Assembly: GCA_013298625.1 (NCBI GenBank)
Contig: JAAFIF010000002.1
Location: 62,001-126,000 of the forward strand
Direction of reading: 5' to 3'
DNA from: Myxococcales bacterium
Lineage (GTDB): Bacteria > Myxococcota_A > Polyangia > Polyangiales > Ga0077539
DNA: 64,000 bases
Below are positions 46,300 to 54,614 of this stretch, one piece after another. A program made the translations under genes and the position numbers. Position 1 is the stretch's first letter, and each line of letters begins with the position of its first letter. Below the pieces are notes generated by a model. It searched no databases and was not told the origin of the DNA. It was given only the letters and a program-made list of their open reading frames with translations.

Positions 46300-46857
46300 A
46301 TGCCGCTGGATGGCTTTCACGTTGTTCGCTGGGCGTCCGAACAGTTCGGCGCCATGTCCGCCATGTACCTCGGAGCGTTCGCCCTCGTCGCGCTCATCGT
46401 CGGGGTCGCGCTTCTCGTCTTCGGCGCCAAGCAGGTCCCCGCGAGCTGGTCGCTCGTGGTCTCTGGCCTCTCTGCCTGCGCGCTGTCGTATTTCATCATC
46501 GGCTCGGCCATCAACGGGACCGGTCAGATGGTGCACAACGCGGGCGTCGAGAGCACCGCGTGGCGACAAGGTCCCTTCATCGTCGCCGCGTTGGTCGCAG
46601 GAATCGCTGGCTACGCGCTCCGCCTCGCGATCCGCGCCTGGTCGAGCGAAGAGAGCAGCGGCAAGGCGTTCGCGCTGCTCTTCTTCTTGTTCGCCGTCGG
46701 CGGCGGCTTCGTGTCCGTGCAGATCGTCCGGGGCGGTCTCAACCCCACGAACATCCCTTCGCGCGTTCGACAGACCGACGACGAAAACCGAATCATCGAC
46801 ACGCGCAACGACGATTCGCCGGTCCGCCGCTCGGTCACCGCGCCTCGTTCGCGCTGA
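46300..46857 (+). CDS. Small membrane protein of unknown function
   Basis: A 185-residue protein with four probable membrane segments (LGAFALVALIVGVALLVFG, SLVVSGLSACALSYFIIG, FIVAALVAGIAGYALRL, AFALLFFLFAVGGGFVSVQIV) and a hydrophilic C-terminal tail (RQTDDENRIIDTRNDD). No family recognised. The ATG at 46300 is used; a later ATG at 46354 would lose part of the N-terminus. The spacing to the GTPase gene is 59 bp, so co-transcription is possible. Confidence 0.55.
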   Translation: MPLDGFHVVRWASEQFGAMSAMYLGAFALVALIVGVALLVFGAKQVPASWSLVVSGLSACALSYFIIGSAINGTGQMVHNAGVESTAWRQGPFIVAALVAGIAGYALRLAIRAWSSEESSGKAFALLFFLFAVGGGFVSVQIVRGGLNPTNIPSRVRQTDDENRIIDTRNDDSPVRRSVTAPRSR

Positions 46858-46916
46858 TCCGCGTTCGCCGCTGGGCGTTCGCCGCGCGAGCGCTATCCTC
46901 GGCACTGAAGCAACGC

Positions 46917-48233
46917 ATGGCGAACACGCCCTCCGATCCCGAGCGCAGCGAAGCCGCACAGACCCTGGCTGACCTCGAAGCCGTCCTCGTGCGCATCAAC
47001 GGCCTCGGCCAGCTCGCCGCCGACGTCCGCGCATTGCGCGCGCTGATCATCGACGGCCGCCCTCCGCGCGTCGCTGCGATCGGCCGTCGCGGCAGCGGCA
47101 AATCCTCGCTCGCCAACGCCCTGCTCGGCGCGCGCGTGCTCGAAGTGGGCGCCGTCGACGACACAACCCGCGAGCCGCAGTGGATCGACCTCGAGCGCAA
47201 CCAGCGAAAGATCCGGTGGATCGACACGCCCGGTCTTCGCGCCGGCGGCGACCCCGAGCGCGCCGAGCGCGTCGCGTCCATCCTCGCCAAAGATCCCCCG
47301 GACGTCCTGCTCTTCTGCGTGCGCGCGACGCAGGTCGACGCCGGCATCGACGACGACATCGACGACCTGCGCTCGATCCTCACCGCCATCGAAGCGCGCG
47401 GGGGAGCGAAGCCCCCTCCCGTCGTCGCCGTGGTGACCCGCGTCGACGAGCTCACGCCGCTGCTGCCCAAGCAGCCGCCGTTCAGCGACGAGAAGCGCAG
47501 CAACATCGAGAAGTCCGTCGAAGTGCTGCGACGCCACTTCGAGCGGCGCGCGATCACCGTGAGCAGCGTCGTGCCGGTCGCCGCGTTCACCAAGCACTTC
47601 TCCGACGGCGCCATCGCGATCGACTGGAGACACAACGTCGACGCGCTCGCCAACGCCGTGTTCGACGCGCTGCCGCAGCTCGCTCAAGCGGAGGCTGCCA
47701 TGGCCTTCGAAGCGAGCCGCACGCTGCGTCGCCGCGTGGCTCGTAGAATCGTGACGGGCACGACGAGCATCGCGTTCTTCGTCGGCGCAGCGCCCGTCCC
47801 CCACGATCTGGTGGTCCTCACGCCGCTGCAAGGCGTGATGGTCATGGGCATCAGCTTCTTGTCGGACCGAGGTTCGCGTGCGCGTTTGCTCGCAGAATGG
47901 ACCGCAGGAATGGGCCTCAACGTCGGCGCGGGCGTCGCGCTGCGCGCCGCGGCGCGGTCGCTCATCAAGCTCGTCCCTGGCTTCGGCGGAGCGATCTCCG
48001 GCGCGGTCGCCGCTGGCGGAACGTGGGCGCTCGGCCTCGCAGCGATCAAGTACTTCATCGACGGCGCGACCATCGACGAGACGCGCGAAGAGTTCGAGCG
48101 CGTCAAGCGCGCAGGCCTCCCTGCGGACCTGCTGTCGAACAAGCGCGACGACGCTCCTGCGTCCGCCGCGGCCGAGCCAGCGCAGCACAGCAGCGGCGAG
48201 GGCGGCGAGGGCGAAGGCGAACGGAAGCCCTGA
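46917..48233 (+). CDS. GTPase with C-terminal membrane (DUF697-like) domain
   Basis: A 438-residue protein. The GTPase domain has G1 GRRGSGKS (56-63), a G2-like Thr in VDDTTREP, G3 DTPG (103-106) and G4 TRVD (174-177; TKxD is usual). It resembles Era-like/dynamin-like GTPases. The C-terminal half has hydrophobic stretches (TTSIAFFVGAAPVPHDLVVLTPLQGVMVMG and a later GFGGAISGAVAAGGTWALGLAAI) typical of DUF697/YcjF-like membrane domains. It probably couples GTP hydrolysis to membrane remodelling or stress sensing; role unknown. The stop shares one base with the start of the next gene (TGATG), a paralogue. Confidence 0.78.
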   Translation: MANTPSDPERSEAAQTLADLEAVLVRINGLGQLAADVRALRALIIDGRPPRVAAIGRRGSGKSSLANALLGARVLEVGAVDDTTREPQWIDLERNQRKIRWIDTPGLRAGGDPERAERVASILAKDPPDVLLFCVRATQVDAGIDDDIDDLRSILTAIEARGGAKPPPVVAVVTRVDELTPLLPKQPPFSDEKRSNIEKSVEVLRRHFERRAITVSSVVPVAAFTKHFSDGAIAIDWRHNVDALANAVFDALPQLAQAEAAMAFEASRTLRRRVARRIVTGTTSIAFFVGAAPVPHDLVVLTPLQGVMVMGISFLSDRGSRARLLAEWTAGMGLNVGAGVALRAAARSLIKLVPGFGGAISGAVAAGGTWALGLAAIKYFIDGATIDETREEFERVKRAGLPADLLSNKRDDAPASAAAEPAQHSSGEGGEGEGERKP

Positions 48234-49306
48234 TGCAGAGCGCCGAAGACCGCGCGCGCGTCGCCTCGGCGGTCGCGCGCTGCCAGGCGGACCTCGACGC
48301 GCTGCAATTCACCGTGGTCGGATCGCTCGGCGCGAGGCTCGACGCGCTCGCTCGGCTCGCGACGCACGAGCGCCTCCCTCGCGTGACCGTCATCGGGCGA
48401 CGCGGCGCAGGAAAGTCCTCGCTGCTCAACGCCCTGTGCGACGCAGAGCGAGCGCCGACAGGCGCGGTCGAAGACACCACTGGCGGGCCGCGCTGCTACG
48501 AAGTATCGCTCGATTCGCAGGTGATTCAGTGGATCGACACGGGCGGCCTCCGCGCTGGCGGCGCCGCCCGAGCGCGCGCCGAACTGCTCTGCGAGACGCT
48601 CGTCAACGAGCCTCCTGACGTGCTCGTGTTCGCTCACCACGCGAGCGAGACCGACGCCGCGATCGACGCGGACCTCGAGGACGTCGCTGCCGCGCTGGAC
48701 GCGGTGAAGGCCGCGCACGGTCGTCGGCCGCCGATGATCGCCCTGGCGACGCGCGTCGACGAGCTCGACCCGCCCGACGTGTTCATGCCGCCCTTCGACG
48801 ACGAGACCAAGCGAAAGAACATCAGCGCTGCGGTTCGCGCGCTGCGCCGCGCGCTGCAGCGGCACAAGCTCGCCGTCGTCGACGCGTTCGCGATCAACAC
48901 CTGGTTCAGCGCCACCGACGACCTGCGGTGGAACATCGACGTCTTTCGGGCCTCGCTGGCCAAGCACCTCGCGACCGCTTCGCCCACCGCGCACGCCGAG
49001 CTTCGAGCGCTGTTGTACAGGGTCGCCGACGCCCTCGCGACCGTGGTCCTTCGCTCCCGCTCGACGCCACGAGCGCTCACAGACGAGTGGTTCGTCTCGA
49101 CGTTGCGTCGCCTCGGCCCGGTCGCTGCGCGCGCAGGCGACCGCGGAGAAGCCGCCGCGAAGCCCACGTTGCTGTCAGCGCCGTCGCACTGGCTGAGCAC
49201 GAGCCTCGCTCGCTCGGGCGCCCGCTCGATCGCCGACGCGGTGGCCCTGCGCTCGCTGCGCGCGCTCGGCCACCGCGTGGTCGACGCTGCGTTCGACGAC
49301 CCGTAG
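48233..49306 (+). CDS. Paralogous GTPase without the membrane domain
   Basis: A 357-residue protein starting one base inside the preceding stop (TGATG). G1 GRRGAGKS (55-62), DTTGG (G2-like), G3 DTGG (102-105 instead of DTPG) and G4 TRVD (173-176) align with the neighbour, so they arose by duplication. The C-terminal half is soluble and helical, without the long hydrophobic segments of its partner. The changed G3 suggests altered hydrolysis. The two probably form a heterodimer or a paired GTPase system. It is convergent with the outer-membrane-type gene, 3 bp apart. Confidence 0.75.
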   Translation: MQSAEDRARVASAVARCQADLDALQFTVVGSLGARLDALARLATHERLPRVTVIGRRGAGKSSLLNALCDAERAPTGAVEDTTGGPRCYEVSLDSQVIQWIDTGGLRAGGAARARAELLCETLVNEPPDVLVFAHHASETDAAIDADLEDVAAALDAVKAAHGRRPPMIALATRVDELDPPDVFMPPFDDETKRKNISAAVRALRRALQRHKLAVVDAFAINTWFSATDDLRWNIDVFRASLAKHLATASPTAHAELRALLYRVADALATVVLRSRSTPRALTDEWFVSTLRRLGPVAARAGDRGEAAAKPTLLSAPSHWLSTSLARSGARSIADAVALRSLRALGHRVVDAAFDDP

Positions 49307-49309
49307 GGC

Positions 49310-49990
49310 TCAATACCAGACCACGGCACCTTCGATCAGCGCGGCAAATCCCTGGGTGATCACCGGCGGCCCGTCGTGCTGCGCCCACCCGAGCGGCTCG
49401 AAGAACGACCGCAGCATGAGCGAGTAGCCCACGGGCCGCCCCCGCGCGCCACCGCCCACCAGCCACTCGACGCCCCAGCGAATCGGGATGCGCAACGCGA
49501 ACTTCGCGGGGCGAGTGCGCAGGTAGCTGCCGCCGAACCCGTAGTCGCCGGCGATCTCGAGGCCAGGCGCGAGGATCCAGCGACGACGCTCTCCGTCGAA
49601 GGCGTCGCCGAAGCGAAGGTTCACGTCGTAGAGCACGCCGAGGCTCGCGAAGACGAGCTCTCCGGGCATCGTCGGGTCGTTGCGCAGCGCCGAGGCGATC
49701 GCGCTCACCAGGGTGTTGCCGAGCTGCGAATACACGTGCAGCGCGTGCTGATTGCGAAAGAAGAACCGCAGCTCGAGGTTGAGAAAGTCCGCCTGCGGTC
49801 CCCACGCGTTCGACGGCGGACGCAGCGACGGAACGACGTTGTACGAGACGCCTCCGCCCACAGCCATTCCGACGCCGAACGTCCGTGGTCCGACCCACCA
49901 CGGGGGAGGGCCCGCCTCTGCGACAGCAGCCGCCAAGACCCCAGCCAACGCCGTCCCCATCGCCACGACCGCCCTACGCACGGGACCCAT
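49310..49990 (-). CDS. Outer-membrane-type beta-barrel protein
   Basis: A 226-residue protein with a signal peptide (MGPVRRAVVAMGTALAGVLAAAVAEA) starting at 49990. The mature part alternates aromatic and glycine-rich stretches (FGVGMAVGGGVSYNVVPSL, LNLELRFFFRNQHALHVYSQLG, IAGDYGFGGSYLRTRP) and ends with an aromatic C-terminal residue (AVVWY), the classic sign of a barrel. No family recognised. It lies beside tRNA-Gly on the same strand, 112 bp away. Confidence 0.65.
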   Translation of the reverse strand: MGPVRRAVVAMGTALAGVLAAAVAEAGPPPWWVGPRTFGVGMAVGGGVSYNVVPSLRPPSNAWGPQADFLNLELRFFFRNQHALHVYSQLGNTLVSAIASALRNDPTMPGELVFASLGVLYDVNLRFGDAFDGERRRWILAPGLEIAGDYGFGGSYLRTRPAKFALRIPIRWGVEWLVGGGARGRPVGYSLMLRSFFEPLGWAQHDGPPVITQGFAALIEGAVVWY

Positions 49991-50060
49991 GATAGCGGCC
50001 CGCACGCCCCGCGCGTGGCACTCGCTCGAGCGGCCCTGTGCGGCGATGGGAGAAATGCAA

Positions 50061-50090
50061 ACAGCCGAGATACTTGCGCATCTCGGCTGT
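50061..50090 (-). terminator. Hairpin downstream of tRNA-Gly
   Basis: ACAGCCGAGAT (50061-50071) and ATCTCGGCTGT (50080-50090) are perfect 11-bp repeats with an 8-nt loop. On the minus strand it is followed by TTTGCATTTCT, a fair T-rich tail, and it lies 12 bp beyond the tRNA 3' end. Confidence 0.7.
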
Positions 50091-50101
50091 GCTTTGTTGT
50101 A

Positions 50102-50174
<73 letters not shown>

Positions 50175-50253
50175 GTTCGAGGTGGGCGATGTCTACGCCG
50201 ACCTCGGGGTGCTGTCAACAATCGATCTCACTCGTCGCGAATTTTTTCTTCGC

Positions 50254-51846
50254 TCACTCGTGACGAAGCCCCTCGATGGGCGTGAGCTTGGCGGCCCACG
50301 CAGCGGGGATCGTCGAGGCCAACACCGAGATCGTCAGCGAAACAACGGCCGTGAGCGCGAACTCCGCGAGGTTGGGCTTCACGGGAACACTGCGGATCAA
50401 ATAGACCTGCGAGTCCAAAGGAAACTGCCACTTCATCAGCGCCAGGCACGCCGCGCCGCCGATCAGCAGCCCGAGCCCCGTCCCGACGACCCCGATGATG
50501 GTGCCTTGCAGCAAGAAGATCTGCCGGACCTTGGACTCGTCCGCGCCCATGGCCTTCAGGATCGCGACCTCGCGCCGCTTGTCGAGCACGAGCATGACGA
50601 GCGTCGCGACCACGTTGAAGGCCGCCACGACGATGATGATCGTGATGACGATCGCGAGCGCGAGCTTCTGCAGCTTGAGCGCTGTGAACAAGTTCTGGTT
50701 GAGCGAAGCCCAGTCCACGGTGTGAAACGGCCCGCCGCCCAGCTCTCGCTCGATACGCCGACCGATCGACGCAGCGCGGTCCAGGTCGTTGACCTTGATC
50801 TCGATGCCCGTCACGGCGTCGCCCTGCTCGAAGAACCGCTGCGCTTGCCAGAGGTCCACGAACACCAGCCGCGAGTCGTACTCGTCGAACCCGGCGTTGA
50901 AGATCCCGATGATCCGAAAGTCGCGCGCCCTCGGAGCCGCGCCGTGCCGCACGACCGCGGCGTCCGCGCCGGTCAACGGCGAGATGATCCGCACCGTGTC
51001 GCCCACGCGCAGCCGAAGATTGCGCGCGAGCGTGACGCCGACGATGGCGCCCGGCAGCTGATCGGACCGCCGCGACGCCGCTTGCTCTTGCTGCGCGATC
51101 ACCTCGCGGCCGACCTCGGCGAGCGGATCGGCCATCGGATCCGCCGTGGGGTTGTCGTACGTCGGCGTGGCCCCCGAAGGCAGCATCGGATCGACGCTCG
51201 CTCCGCCGTCACCGCCGCGGTTGCGCGCAGGGGTCGGTCGATCGTCCGAGGGCGTGTCGAGCGGTCGGATGTCGTGCACCGGCGGATCGTCGAACGGTGA
51301 GCGATCGGAGCCGCGCTCGCGCAGGGTGCGCACTTCTTCGCGCGCCCGACGAAGGTAGTCGTCCAGCGTGCGGTCACCGCGAACGGTGGGATCTTCGACG
51401 TGGCCCGCTGGCGGCGTCTCGTTGGGCCGACGAAGGCCCTCGGTGCTGCCCGAGTCCATGTACGAGTACAGGTCGAGCACCTGCCGCGAGAGCACGGGAT
51501 CGATGCCCTTGACCATCACTCCGGCGATGCGATCTCCCCGCGTGATCATCATCGGGTTGAACAAGAACGGCGAGGCGCCCACGACCCCTGGCATCGCGCG
51601 AACGCGGGGCAGCACCTCGCGATACTCAGTGAAATCCCAGCCGTACTTGAGCACCAGCAAGTGCGCGTTGACGCCGAGCACCTTCTCGCGAAACGCCGAC
51701 TGAAAGCCCGAGGTCACCGCGAGGACCGAGCACAGCACGGCCACGCCGAGCGCGATGCCGATGATCGCCACCGCGCCGATGATCGAGACCGAAGTGCGCC
51801 GCTTCGCGCGCAGGTGGCGCCAGGCCACGGTCCATACAAACTGCAC
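50254..51846 (-). CDS. Lipoprotein-releasing permease, LolC/LolE type, with a long inserted loop
   Basis: A 530-residue ABC transporter permease; start GTG at 51846 (translating MQFVWTVAWRHLRAKRRTSV). An N-terminal membrane segment (VSIIGAVAIIGIALGVAVL) and three C-terminal ones (LALAIVITIIIVVAAFNVVATL; GTIIGVVGTGLGLLIGGAACL; a third near the end) plus ILKAMGADESKVRQIF match LolC/E, which extract mature lipoproteins for outer-membrane transfer. Compared with the ~400-residue family norm there is an extra ~110-120 residues (about 128-250) rich in Pro, Asp and Arg inside the periplasmic domain. No LolD ATPase gene lies beside it. The insert may be a flexible, species-specific regulatory or interaction loop. 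Confidence 0.82.
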   Translation of the reverse strand: MQFVWTVAWRHLRAKRRTSVSIIGAVAIIGIALGVAVLCSVLAVTSGFQSAFREKVLGVNAHLLVLKYGWDFTEYREVLPRVRAMPGVVGASPFLFNPMMITRGDRIAGVMVKGIDPVLSRQVLDLYSYMDSGSTEGLRRPNETPPAGHVEDPTVRGDRTLDDYLRRAREEVRTLRERGSDRSPFDDPPVHDIRPLDTPSDDRPTPARNRGGDGGASVDPMLPSGATPTYDNPTADPMADPLAEVGREVIAQQEQAASRRSDQLPGAIVGVTLARNLRLRVGDTVRIISPLTGADAAVVRHGAAPRARDFRIIGIFNAGFDEYDSRLVFVDLWQAQRFFEQGDAVTGIEIKVNDLDRAASIGRRIERELGGGPFHTVDWASLNQNLFTALKLQKLALAIVITIIIVVAAFNVVATLVMLVLDKRREVAILKAMGADESKVRQIFLLQGTIIGVVGTGLGLLIGGAACLALMKWQFPLDSQVYLIRSVPVKPNLAEFALTAVVSLTISVLASTIPAAWAAKLTPIEGLRHE

Positions 51847-51917
51847 CCGCGCACGCTACCGCACGCGCGCTGCGACGCCAGCGCGAACGATCCGCGCCGT
51901 GCTACCGTCGAAGTCCT

Positions 51918-53534
51918 ATGCTTTCTCTCTTTCGCGCCTCGGTCCTCGCGGCGTTCGCGACGCTCTCGGTCGCGTGCGGCGAGGTGTTCGTTCGCCCGCC
52001 AGGCGAAGATGGCGGCGACGCGGGCGCAGCGACCTCGCTTCGCGTCACGTTCGATGACGGCGCGCCCCTGCAGCTGCAGCCGCTCGAGCGCCGCACGCTC
52101 AGCGTCCGCGTCACCGATCAAAACGGCGCTCCTGTCGCAGCCAGCGTGCGGTGGTCGCTCACCGGTGAGTCGTCAGACGCGACGCTGGTCTCCACGCAGT
52201 CGCGCGCGCTCCGCACCGCGGACGGCGCGTACGTCGCCAGCGTCGAGCTGTTGGGCTCGACCGACTCGGCGGTGTTCAACGTTCGCGCGAGCACCGACGA
52301 CGGCGCCGAAGCCTATCGCTCGGTCTCGGTCTCGGGCCGCGGCTTCGGCGTCATTCGCGCGGGCGTTCGCTACGACGGCGTGCGATCTCCTTCACAGTTC
52401 GAGCTCGCGCTCTTCAGCGATGGACGCTGCGAGTCGATCCGCGCCGCGAGGCCGCTTCGCTCGATGACGGTCGCCGCTGGCGCTGACATCTCGACGCGCT
52501 TCGACGCCCTCGCAGCGGACCTCGAGTTCGCCGTCGTCGCCGAAGGCATCGGCCCTTCGGGCGAGCGCGTCGCGCGCGGCTGCATCGAAGGCGTGCGCGT
52601 AGCCCGCGACGCCGAGCAACGCGTGACCATTCGTCCCGACGATCTGTCGCTGCACGCGAGCGGACCGTACACGCTGCGCGTTCAGCTCGGACTCGACGTG
52701 GTCGCGCGCTCGGCCCGCGCGCTGTGGCTCGAGTCCGCGCGGGTTCCCTCCGATCAGCCGAGGGCGATCCTCGCGTCCGTCGCCGACGCCGTCGAGCGAA
52801 GCTCTGGCGCTGCAGCGAGGGCCACGTTCGAAGCCGCCGTCGACGCGTCGCTCGCGCAAGAGCTGGGCGACGACCTGCGCCGGCGCGACGCGGTTCCTGC
52901 CGAGCGGCTCGCGCTCTGGGCCGACTCGATCGCAGCGTCGATCGGCGGCGCGGTGTGGACCCTCGAGACGACGGCCGAGAGCGTCGAGCGCGGGACAGCG
53001 CTCACCTTCGATCGAGCGCGCCTCACCGTCGACCCGCGCACACCCGAAGATCCATCGGACGACCGCGCGCGCGACATCGACGCAGCCGGCAGCGGAAGCG
53101 TCACTTCGCTCGCCGGTGACCGCGCTATCGTCTCGGTCGACCGCGTCGCGCTCCCCGTGTCTACGCTCGCGGTCCTCGCCCGCGACTCGCACCTCGCGCG
53201 CACGACCGCGGCTTCGACCGCCGAGCGCCTGCGCGACGAAGTTCGTTGCGACGCCGTGGCCGCGGTCGTCCGCAGCGCCGCAGCTCGCTGCAACGACGCC
53301 TGCATCGTCGCAGCCTGCGAGTCGGTCCTCGACAGCTGGTCGCAGCGATTCGATGAGTCGCTCACCAGCGCGACAGCCACCCTTCGAACCGCGACGCTGA
53401 CCTTCGTGGGCGTCGCTCGGGCGAGCGTGGGCTCCGTCACGGTGCTGTCCATCGCTCCGTCCGCGGTCGAAGGTCGCTTCATCGACGACCCATCGAGACC
53501 CGTTCTCGGCGTTGGCTCGCTCGCGCGACGATGA
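51918..53534 (+). CDS. Lipoprotein of unknown function
   Basis: A 538-residue exported protein with signal MLSLFRASVLAAFATLSVAC (Cys20; Ser at -3 is acceptable). The first region (~30-150) looks Ig-like (LRVTFDDGAPLQLQPLERRTLSVRVTDQNG), as in other surface proteins here. The middle is beta-rich, and the C-terminus has many small residues and Cys pairs (CDAVAAVVRSAAARCNDACIVAAC). No enzyme motif seen. Its last four bases overlap the start of the coiled-coil gene (ATGA). It is divergent from the Lol permease with 71 bp between starts. Confidence 0.55.
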   Translation: MLSLFRASVLAAFATLSVACGEVFVRPPGEDGGDAGAATSLRVTFDDGAPLQLQPLERRTLSVRVTDQNGAPVAASVRWSLTGESSDATLVSTQSRALRTADGAYVASVELLGSTDSAVFNVRASTDDGAEAYRSVSVSGRGFGVIRAGVRYDGVRSPSQFELALFSDGRCESIRAARPLRSMTVAAGADISTRFDALAADLEFAVVAEGIGPSGERVARGCIEGVRVARDAEQRVTIRPDDLSLHASGPYTLRVQLGLDVVARSARALWLESARVPSDQPRAILASVADAVERSSGAAARATFEAAVDASLAQELGDDLRRRDAVPAERLALWADSIAASIGGAVWTLETTAESVERGTALTFDRARLTVDPRTPEDPSDDRARDIDAAGSGSVTSLAGDRAIVSVDRVALPVSTLAVLARDSHLARTTAASTAERLRDEVRCDAVAAVVRSAAARCNDACIVAACESVLDSWSQRFDESLTSATATLRTATLTFVGVARASVGSVTVLSIAPSAVEGRFIDDPSRPVLGVGSLARR

Positions 53535-54007
53535 GCCAGGACGCCTCGATCCGGACGCTTCGGGTGTTGCTCACCAAGTACGAGCAGGACGAGCAGCGCG
53601 CGGGCGAAGCGCTCGCCGCAGCGGTTCGACAAGAGCAGGCCGCGCAGCGGCAACGGGCCCAATGTGAAGAGCGCGAGCGGGTCGCGTCGCAGCGGCTGCT
53701 CGAGCACCGCGCGCTCGCCGCGGGGCGTGTTCGCGAGGCGGTCGACGCGGACTGGCTGCGCGCGGCGCACTCGTATCGGCAGCGGCTGGACGCAGAGCTG
53801 TCGATCGAACAGCAGCGCGTCGCCGAGGCCAAAGCGGTCGAAGCGCGCGCGGCCAGTCAGCTCGAGCGTGAGCGAACGGCGCTGGCCGAGGCGAAGGGCC
53901 GGGTCGAAGTGGTGCGCAAGCGCATCGAAGCGGCGCTCAAAGCGCAGCGCGACAAGGCCGAGGCGCAGGCCGAAGAAGAAGCCGCCGATCGTCGACGCAC
54001 CCGGTAA
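53531..54007 (+). CDS. Coiled-coil protein (FliJ/YscO-like)
   Basis: A 158-residue, highly charged helical protein without hydrophobic segments. Heptads run along most of its length, rich in Glu, Arg, Ala and Gln (EQAAQRQRAQCEERERVASQ). The pattern is like FliJ/YscO-type stalk proteins of flagellar and type III export ATPases, but such a coil is not diagnostic and no flagellar genes are near. It overlaps the stop of the lipoprotein gene by ATGA. Function unknown. Confidence 0.6.
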   Translation: MSQDASIRTLRVLLTKYEQDEQRAGEALAAAVRQEQAAQRQRAQCEERERVASQRLLEHRALAAGRVREAVDADWLRAAHSYRQRLDAELSIEQQRVAEAKAVEARAASQLERERTALAEAKGRVEVVRKRIEAALKAQRDKAEAQAEEEAADRRRTR

Positions 54008-54614
54008 AGCACCCCCGCCACGGTCGTCGCAGAATTTTCGATCTGCGATCTTGGTTCGACTGCACTTCAGCGGCGCTGCGCCGCTTTGGCAGCTTCGGTG
54101 CCCGTCGCGGGCGCGGTGTCGCGACGCGCACCAATTTGCGTCGCGCTATGGCAGCAGAGTCGCAGCGTGCCGACTAGAAGCGAAAGTTCGAGCGGCGCAG
54201 AACGTCTTCGCTCCGCCGCGCGTCCAACGATCGTTGGAAACAGTTTGCTCGCGCCGCGCGTTGGCGTTGGCTGCGAGTCCCTCAAAGGTTGCGCCTTTTC
54301 GAGGGGTTTACAGCGAGGACGTTGGAACCAATGGTCTACCAACGTTCAGTGCCCTGAGCGGCACGAGAATACGGCCCGCGTTGTGCAGACGACGCAGCGT
54401 GAACTGAAGTGAGGTGATGACCGTGACAGTCCGAGGGAACCGCTCGCACGCGAGCGCCGTACATCCGAACCGGTCCCGTCGGTCCTCCCAGACCACTGCC
54501 GAAGCAGTGGCCGCAGAGGATGTCGCGGGGACTACCACTCCGCGCGCGACACGCAAGTCCGCGATTCGTCTCGCAGCAACAACGCCCCCCACCGAGCCCT
54601 CAGGAGACAAGCCC
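54008..54614 (+). other. Long leader before the sigma-factor gene
   Basis: About 600 bp. The first part contains the hairpin AGCGGCGC-T-GCGCCGCT (54069-54085), which may terminate the upstream gene. The middle holds a cluster of CGTTGG/CCAACG half-sites (54224-54345). In 54417-54614 the frame stays open but the sequence has no conserved domain, so I treat it as leader or a non-conserved N-terminal extension. Confidence 0.5.
54224..54345 (+). promoter_or_regulatory. Cluster of CGTTGG/CCAACG half-sites (candidate operator)
   Basis: The perfect palindrome CCAACGATCGTTGG (54224-54237), the tandem CGTTGGCGTTGG (54259-54270), and a wider inverted pair ACGTTGG (54319-54325) ... CCAACGT (54339-54345) all share the same 6-bp half-site. 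Six occurrences fall in about 120 bp upstream of the sigma-factor gene. A dimeric regulator could bind here. Confidence 0.55.

Noticed and set aside
53531..54007. Flagellar FliJ
   Set aside because: Only a generic coiled coil is visible and no flagellar gene is near, so I left it as FliJ/YscO-like.
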